A DNA stretch of 41,611 nucleotides, from NCBI GenBank assembly GCA_026982415.1, contig JALSHE010000105.1, forward strand, positions 1 through 41,611, read 5' to 3'. This DNA is from Robiginitomaculum sp. GTDB taxonomy: Bacteria; Pseudomonadota; Alphaproteobacteria; Caulobacterales; Maricaulaceae. Each line of letters opens with the position of its first letter. Positions within the stretch are counted from its first letter, which is position 1. Below the pieces are notes generated by a model, which had not been told where the DNA came from, did no database searches, and was given only the letters and a program-made list of their open reading frames with translations. Below, one piece after another: positions 36,677-41,611 of the stretch. The position numbers and the translations under genes are program-made.

Positions 36677-36859
36677 ATGTATAGCAGATTACAGACGATG
36701 TTTAGCCGGCTTGCCCGTGATGAAAGCGGGGCAACGGCAATTGAGTACGGCATGCTCGTCGCTATACTTGCTGTCGGCTTAATTGTCGGGATTACAGGTA
36801 TAGCAGTTATAGTGACCGATATGTGGGATGGCGTTGGCAGTAGTGTCAGCGCAACTTGA
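36677..36859 (+). CDS. Flp-type pilin
   Basis: This is a 60-residue type IVb (Tad) pilin precursor. The short basic leader (MYSRLQTMFSRLARDESG) ends at the prepilin-peptidase site before ATAIEYGM, with the conserved Glu-Tyr. One hydrophobic helix follows. Pilins like this form adhesive Flp fibres, but no tad/cpa assembly gene is in the window. It therefore needs assembly proteins from elsewhere or has another role. It starts only 5 bp after mutT, an odd partner. Confidence 0.9.
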   Translation: MYSRLQTMFSRLARDESGATAIEYGMLVAILAVGLIVGITGIAVIVTDMWDGVGSSVSAT

Positions 36860-36960
36860 TGCTTACCGCCTTGCTGTAGGTGTATTTATCAGTGCGGATA
36901 GGTTCGACCATGCCGTTACCAGCATGTGGAATGTTGCTTCCGCAGATATTTACACGACCC

Positions 36961-37011
36961 AAATGTATTAAACTGCAAGCTAAATGTCTTAAATTGCAAG
37001 CTTTTGCTTGC
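36961..37011. repeat. 21-bp tandem direct repeat and hairpin upstream of accA
   Basis: Two 21-bp units, 36961-36981 and 36982-37002, sit head to tail and differ at two positions (each contains TTAAA-TGCAAGCT with C or T). The second unit runs into a hairpin, GCAAGC (36996-37001), TTTT, GCTTGC (37006-37011). It lies 50-100 bp before the accA ATG, where a regulator could bind, but no known site was recognised. Confidence 0.7.
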
Positions 37012-37064
37012 TCCCTTTGTTGACCCTGATAATGTCTGCCGTTTAGTAGCCGTGGATAAGTTTA

Positions 37065-38051
37065 ATGAGTACACTTCAAAATACAGCCAGAACCTATCTG
37101 GACTTCGAACGCCCGCTGGCAGAACTGGACGGCAAGATCGATGATCTTAAAGCGCTGAACAGCTCTGGCCAAGATGGCGGCGGCGTTGATGTTTCCGAAG
37201 AAGTCGCGCGGTTAGAAGGCAAAGCCCAAGCCCAACTTAAATCTATTTATGCCAAGCTCGATGCGTGGGAAAAAACTCAGGTCGCCCGTCATCCATCCCG
37301 CCCGCATTTCGGCGACTATATTCACGGTATGATCAGCGACTTTACGCCTTTGTCCGGCGACCGAAAATTCGGTGACGACCAAGCCATGATTGGCGGTCTA
37401 GGACGATTGCGCGGCCAGCCGATCGTTATTATGGGTCAGGAAAAAGGCCACGATACCGAGACGCGCCTTAAGCATAATTTTGGCATGGCAGGCCCAGAAG
37501 GTTACCGCAAGGTTGTGCGGCTGATGGAACTGGCCGAACGTTTTGAGTTGCCCGTTATCTCATTGGTTGATACTGCGGGTGCCTATCCAGGGCGCGGTGC
37601 AGAAGAACGCGGTCAAGCCGAAGCCATTGCTCGCTCTATTGATAAAAGCCTGTCCTTGAAAGTTCCCTTTGTCACTGTGATTACGGGCGAGGGTGGATCC
37701 GGTGGTGCAGTCGCCATCGCGTCTGCGGATAGCGTCAATATGCTAGAACACTCCATATATTCGGTGATCTCTCCCGAAGGGTGTGCATCCATATTGTGGC
37801 GCGATGCGGCAAAAGCCGAGACGGCGGCGGGTGCCATGAAAATCACGGCGCAAGATTTGATTAAGCTGGGTGTTATTGACAAAATCATCAAAGAGCCTGT
37901 TGGCGGCGCCCACCGCGCTCGCGAAAAAACCATCAAGTCTGTGGGTACTGCCATTATGGCGGCGCTAAAAGAATTGCAGCCCCTAGAGTCCAAAGCCCGC
38001 ATAGAGCGCCGCCGCGAGAAATTTCTCGCTATTGGCCGTGATTTGGCATAA
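37065..38051 (+). CDS. accA: Acetyl-CoA carboxylase carboxyltransferase subunit alpha
   Basis: AccA, with AccD, transfers carboxyl from biotin to acetyl-CoA, the committed step of fatty-acid synthesis. The 328-residue length and conserved core are typical: [58 protein letters not shown] and [20 protein letters not shown]. Residues 45-55 hold a Gly/Gln-rich insertion ([10 protein letters not shown]) in the N-terminal helix region. GGATAAG precedes the ATG. It seems to be transcribed alone. Confidence 0.96.
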   Translation: MSTLQNTARTYLDFERPLAELDGKIDDLKALNSSGQDGGGVDVSEEVARLEGKAQAQLKSIYAKLDAWEKTQVARHPSRPHFGDYIHGMISDFTPLSGDRKFGDDQAMIGGLGRLRGQPIVIMGQEKGHDTETRLKHNFGMAGPEGYRKVVRLMELAERFELPVISLVDTAGAYPGRGAEERGQAEAIARSIDKSLSLKVPFVTVITGEGGSGGAVAIASADSVNMLEHSIYSVISPEGCASILWRDAAKAETAAGAMKITAQDLIKLGVIDKIIKEPVGGAHRAREKTIKSVGTAIMAALKELQPLESKARIERRREKFLAIGRDLA

Positions 38052-38161
38052 TCGTCGAGACGGCTTTCCTTAAGTGGGAGCGCTATTTTTAACCCAAACG
38101 CCTCGCTTGAGTGCGTAGCCTGCTTCTCTGCAAAAAACCTTTAAAAATACGCAGACTCTTG

Positions 38162-38189
38162 TTGACGTTCGGAAATCTCCTGTTATGTT
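38162..38189 (+). promoter_or_regulatory. Predicted str-operon promoter
   Basis: TTGACG (38162-38167), a 16-bp spacer, then TATGTT (38184-38189) preceded by TG at 38181-38182 as an extended -10. Transcription would start near 38196. The ORF that opens at 38185 overlaps this site and is not credible. Confidence 0.6.
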
Positions 38190-38477
38190 CCCGCTCGCTG
38201 AAGGAATTGATGTCAGATTCTTGAGATTTGAGACCCTTCTCCTTGGCGAAAAGTTTTTATATTTGTTCCGAATTTCGGTGTTTTTGCCGGGACTAGGGGC
38301 GGTTTTGCGTGAAACGCCTTGTTTTGAAGCCTATTTCCTCGATTTAGAGGCCATTTATTTGGATTGGGTGATGAGGTGATGTTTCGCGCGTTTTGTGCAG
38401 GGAGCTTTGTGTGAGCTGTGCGTTGTTTGTCCGTGTTTTGCCTATTTTGGGCGACACATATTAAATAAGAGGCCTTT
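38190..38477 (+). promoter_or_regulatory. Long untranslated leader of rpsL
   Basis: About 280 nt between the predicted start and the rpsL ATG contain no credible gene. A hairpin with GGCG (38298-38301) plus TTT (38303-38305) pairing with AAA and CGCC (38312-38318), followed by TTGTTTT, could act as an attenuator. A smaller CCTC-GAGG hairpin follows at 38337-38350. These are hand-drawn pairings and not proof of regulation. Confidence 0.4.
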
Positions 38478-38849
38478 ATGCCAACAGTATCACAACTGAT
38501 CCGGAAGCCCCGGAAGCCAAAGCCAAAGCGGAACAAGGTTCCGGCTATGGAAGCATGTCCGCAAAAACGCGGCGTGTGTACACGTGTTTATACCACAACA
38601 CCGAAAAAGCCGAACTCGGCGCTTCGGAAAGTGGCTAAAGTGCGTTTGACCAATGGTTTTGAAGTTGTGTGCTACATTCCTGGTGAGGGTCATAATCTGC
38701 AAGAGCATAGTGTTGTGCTCATTCGCGGTGGTCGGGTCAAAGACTTGCCGGGTGTTCGCTACCATGTGCTGCGTGGTGTGTTGGATACCCAGGGTGTTAA
38801 AGATCGTCGTCAGCGTCGTTCCAAATATGGCGCTAAGCGTCCCAAATAG
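38478..38849 (+). CDS. rpsL: 30S ribosomal protein S12
   Basis: S12 sits at the decoding centre of the 30S subunit and controls accuracy. The 123-residue protein has the universal motifs [31 protein letters not shown] and [12 protein letters not shown]. Both lysines changed in classic streptomycin-resistant mutants (in TTPKKPNS and GRVKDLPG) are wild type. First gene of the str operon, 23 bp before rpsG. Confidence 0.98.
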   Translation: MPTVSQLIRKPRKPKPKRNKVPAMEACPQKRGVCTRVYTTTPKKPNSALRKVAKVRLTNGFEVVCYIPGEGHNLQEHSVVLIRGGRVKDLPGVRYHVLRGVLDTQGVKDRRQRRSKYGAKRPK

Positions 38850-38872
38850 AGTATCAAGTAGAGGTATATATA

Positions 38873-39343
38873 ATGTCACGTCGTCATCGCGCAGAAAAAC
38901 GAGTAATTTTACCAGATCCAAAGTTTGGGGATCTTGTCCTGTCTAAATTTATGAACGCTATCATGTTGGATGGAAAGAAGTCCGCCGCTGAGAAAATCGT
39001 TTACGGGGCCTTGGATATTGTTGAGGGGCGGGCTAAGTCTGAGCCTCTTCGCATGTTCCATGATGCACTTGAGAACATCAAACCGTCCGTTGAGGTTCGT
39101 TCTCGCCGTGTTGGTGGTGCGACTTACCAAATCCCTGTTGAGGTTCGCCATGAGCGTAAGCAGGCTCTCGCCATTCGTTGGTTGGTGTCTGCATCGCGTT
39201 CGCGCAACGAAAATACAATGCGCGAAAGGTTGGCTGGAGAGTTGTTGGATGCTGCAAATAGTCGTGGTTCCGCTGTTAAAAAGCGCGAAGACACACACAA
39301 AATGGCTGAGGCGAACCGTGCGTTCTCTCATTACCGCTGGTAA
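38873..39343 (+). CDS. rpsG: 30S ribosomal protein S7
   Basis: S7 nucleates assembly of the 30S head and lines the E site. The 156 residues include [40 protein letters not shown] and the C-terminal AFSHYRW, as usual in alphaproteobacteria. In E. coli S7 represses the str operon. Whether it does so here is unknown, and the rpsL-rpsG spacer is only 23 bp. Confidence 0.98.
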   Translation: MSRRHRAEKRVILPDPKFGDLVLSKFMNAIMLDGKKSAAEKIVYGALDIVEGRAKSEPLRMFHDALENIKPSVEVRSRRVGGATYQIPVEVRHERKQALAIRWLVSASRSRNENTMRERLAGELLDAANSRGSAVKKREDTHKMAEANRAFSHYRW

Positions 39344-39367
39344 ATAAAGCTAGAATTAGAGAATATT

Positions 39368-41452
39368 ATGTCACGCGAATATAAAATCGAAGATTACCGG
39401 AATTTTGGTATCATGGCGCACATTGATGCGGGTAAAACCACATGTACTGAGCGGATCCTTTATTATACAGGTAAGAATCACAAGATTGCCGAAGTGCATG
39501 ACGGTGCAGCTACTATGGATTGGATGGAGCAAGAGCAAGAGCGTGGCATTACAATTACCTCTGCGGCGACCACGTGTTTTTGGCGCGGTAAGCGTTTGAA
39601 CATTATTGATACGCCGGGGCACGTTGACTTTACGATTGAGGTTGAGCGTTCGTTGCGGGTGCTTGATGGTGCGGTTGCGTTATTGGATGCTAATGCGGGT
39701 GTGGAGCCGCAAACCGAGACTGTTTGGCGTCAGGCTGATAAGTATAATGTGCCGCGCATGATTTTCTGTAATAAAATGGATAAATTGGGCGCCGATTTCT
39801 ACGCTTCATTTGAAAGTGTGAAAAAGCGTCTTGGTGCGCCTGCTCTGGCGATGCAATTGCCGATTGGTTCTGAGAACGAATTTAAAGGCATGGTCGATTT
39901 GATTGAAATGTGTGCCTATGTCTGGGCGGATGATGCGGAATTGGGTGCTAAGTTTGATACCGTGGAAATTCCGGCTGATTTGGCTGACAGGGCTGCTGAA
40001 TACCGCGAAACACTTGTGGAAATGGTTGCTGAGCTTGATGATGATGTCATGGAGGCTTATCTTGAGGGCGAAGCAATTGATAATGCGACGTTAAAGCGCC
40101 TTATCCGTAAGGGTACGCTTGAGGGTAAGTTGGTGCCGATGTTTTGTGGTACGGCGTTTAAAAACAAGGGTGTTCAGCCTTTGCTTGACGCGGTTGTTGA
40201 TTACCTGCCAAGCCCGGTCGATATTCCTGCGATTAAGGGTATTGATGTTAAGACCGGCGAGGAGACAACTCGTGCGGCATCTGATGATGCGCCTTTGTCT
40301 ATGTTGGCTTTCAAGATCATGAATGACCCATTTGTGGGCACGCTTACATTCTGTCGTCTGTATTCTGGTGTGCTGGAATCTGGTACGACTTTGATGAATA
40401 CGGTTAAGGAAAAACGCGAGCGTGTTGGTCGTATGTTAATTATGCATTCTAATGACCGTGATGACATTAAAATTGCCCATGCTGGCGATATTGTGGCGAT
40501 TGCCTCTTTGAAGCAAACCACAACGGGCGATACTTTGTCTGATTTAAATCATCCGGTTATCCTGGAGCGCATGGAATTCCCTGATCCAGTTATCGAAATT
40601 TCTGTGGAGCCTAAAACCAAGGCTGACCAAGAAAAATTAGGTGTTGGCCTGCAAAGATTGGCTGCTGAAGATCCGTCCTTCCGGGTTTCGACCGATCACG
40701 AATCTGGTCAAACGATTATGGCGGGCATGGGCGAGCTTCACTTGGATATTCTGGTTGACCGTCTTAAGTGCGAATTTGGTGTTGAGGCCAATATCGGTCA
40801 GCCGCAAGTGGCTTACCGCGAAACGCTCAAAGGTCCGATTGATATTGATTATACCCACAAGAAGCAGTCTGGTGGTTCTGGTCAGTTTGGTCGCGTCAAG
40901 ATTAAATTTACCCCGTCCGAGCCGGGCGAGGGCATTACTTTCGAGAGCAAGGTTGTCGGCGGTAATGTGCCTAAGGAGTATATTCCGGGTGTTGAAAAGG
41001 GTATTCGAACCATGGCCGAAAGTGGTCTTTTGGCTGGCTTCCCGGTCATTGATTTCCATGCAGAGCTTTATGATGGTGCTTACCATGATGTGGATAGTTC
41101 GGTTATGGCGTTTGAAATTGCTGCCCGTGCAGCGTTTCGCGAAATTAAAAAAGAGGGCGGTATTAAACTGCTGGAGCCTATCATGAAGGTCGAGGTTGTG
41201 ACCCCTGAAGATTATATGGGTGACGTCATTGGCGACCTTAGTTCGCGTCGTGGAATGATTTCCGGTACAGAGGCGCGTGGTGTTGTCACAGCGATTAACG
41301 CAATGGTGCCGTTGGCCAATATGTTTGGTTATGTGAGTAATTTGCGCGGTATGTCCCAAGGGCGTGCGCAGTTTACCATGACATTTGATCATTACGAAGC
41401 AACGCCAAAGGCGATTTCGGATGAGGTTATTGAAGCGATGGGTGGCGCATAA
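39368..41452 (+). CDS. fusA: Elongation factor G
   Basis: EF-G is the GTPase that moves tRNA and mRNA after peptide-bond formation. The 694-residue protein has P-loop AHIDAGKT (17-24), the switch [11 protein letters not shown], and NKMDK for guanine specificity. Domains II to V are complete and include [15 protein letters not shown] and the domain IV region. It lies 24 bp after rpsG and 63 bp before tuf. Codon choice is noticeably T-ending compared with neighbouring metabolic genes. Confidence 0.98.
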   Translation: MSREYKIEDYRNFGIMAHIDAGKTTCTERILYYTGKNHKIAEVHDGAATMDWMEQEQERGITITSAATTCFWRGKRLNIIDTPGHVDFTIEVERSLRVLDGAVALLDANAGVEPQTETVWRQADKYNVPRMIFCNKMDKLGADFYASFESVKKRLGAPALAMQLPIGSENEFKGMVDLIEMCAYVWADDAELGAKFDTVEIPADLADRAAEYRETLVEMVAELDDDVMEAYLEGEAIDNATLKRLIRKGTLEGKLVPMFCGTAFKNKGVQPLLDAVVDYLPSPVDIPAIKGIDVKTGEETTRAASDDAPLSMLAFKIMNDPFVGTLTFCRLYSGVLESGTTLMNTVKEKRERVGRMLIMHSNDRDDIKIAHAGDIVAIASLKQTTTGDTLSDLNHPVILERMEFPDPVIEISVEPKTKADQEKLGVGLQRLAAEDPSFRVSTDHESGQTIMAGMGELHLDILVDRLKCEFGVEANIGQPQVAYRETLKGPIDIDYTHKKQSGGSGQFGRVKIKFTPSEPGEGITFESKVVGGNVPKEYIPGVEKGIRTMAESGLLAGFPVIDFHAELYDGAYHDVDSSVMAFEIAARAAFREIKKEGGIKLLEPIMKVEVVTPEDYMGDVIGDLSSRRGMISGTEARGVVTAINAMVPLANMFGYVSNLRGMSQGRAQFTMTFDHYEATPKAISDEVIEAMGGA

Positions 41453-41503
41453 GCGCCCCTAAGAGAAATTGAATAAGCCCGGTTGGGTAAAGTAGGAAAG
41501 TAG

Positions 41504-41611
<108 letters not shown>

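Noticed and set aside
36926-37144. 72-codon ORF spanning the accA start
   Set aside because: It overlaps accA out of frame and part of it comes from the tandem repeat.
38185-38379. 64-codon ORF in the rpsL leader
   Set aside because: Its start lies inside the predicted -10 box, so the transcript would not contain it, and the translation shows no family.

Overview
The window is chromosomal DNA from an alphaproteobacterium with moderate GC. The evidence is gene order as well as gene content. The runs radA-cvpA-purF-SDR, dnaG-rpoD, ftsE-ftsX-ydcF with a divergent MJ0042 zinc-ribbon gene, secA-ppiC-argJ-mutT, and rpsL-rpsG-fusA-tuf are all layouts I know from Alphaproteobacteria. DnaG also has the degenerate zinc motif I associate with that class. 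A large TonB-dependent receptor and a TonB-like energy transducer fit a Caulobacterales/Maricaulales- or Sphingomonadales-like bacterium, but I cannot place it further. I saw no rRNA, tRNA, CRISPR array, transposase or prophage gene.

Layout. 1-677 has no convincing gene but holds two hairpin repeats, one REP-like with a GTAG foot. Next come panD (-), a TonB-dependent receptor (-) with its own terminator, and the + strand run radA, cvpA, purF, SDR. A secreted DUF11-type protein (-) separates this from dnaG and rpoD (+). From 14.1 to 15.5 kb there is a small accessory patch: an unrecognised 168-residue protein divergent from a yefM-yoeB toxin-antitoxin pair, then a 73-residue membrane protein. 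The minus-strand operon pterin dehydratase, gluQRS, Rieske oxygenase follows. Then come a VanZ-like protein, a secreted protein made of 23-residue repeats, an AGCS alanine/sodium symporter and an aromatic/aspartate aminotransferase. The minus-strand cell-division cluster ftsE, ftsX, ydcF, DUF2125 lies between the aminotransferase and a divergent zinc-ribbon protein.

From 26.8 to 31.2 kb is the most unusual part. An OmpA-like lipoprotein sits downstream of an acidic protein with an HExxH zinc-protease-like motif. Their shared promoter has a run of nine G/C pairs between the -35 and -10 boxes and an inverted repeat over the -10. Beside them are an isoaspartyl peptidase, a TonB-like transducer and an alpha/beta hydrolase broken by a 2-bp duplication. 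The rest is housekeeping: secA (-), then ppiC, argJ, mutT, an orphan Flp pilin, accA and the str operon (rpsL, rpsG, fusA, start of tuf), which has a leader of about 280 nt.

The best candidate for something undescribed is the possibly phase-variable promoter in front of the HExxH protein/OmpA-lipoprotein pair. The 23-residue repeat protein, the orphan gene beside the toxin-antitoxin pair, and repeat structures upstream of the TonB receptor and accA are weaker leads.
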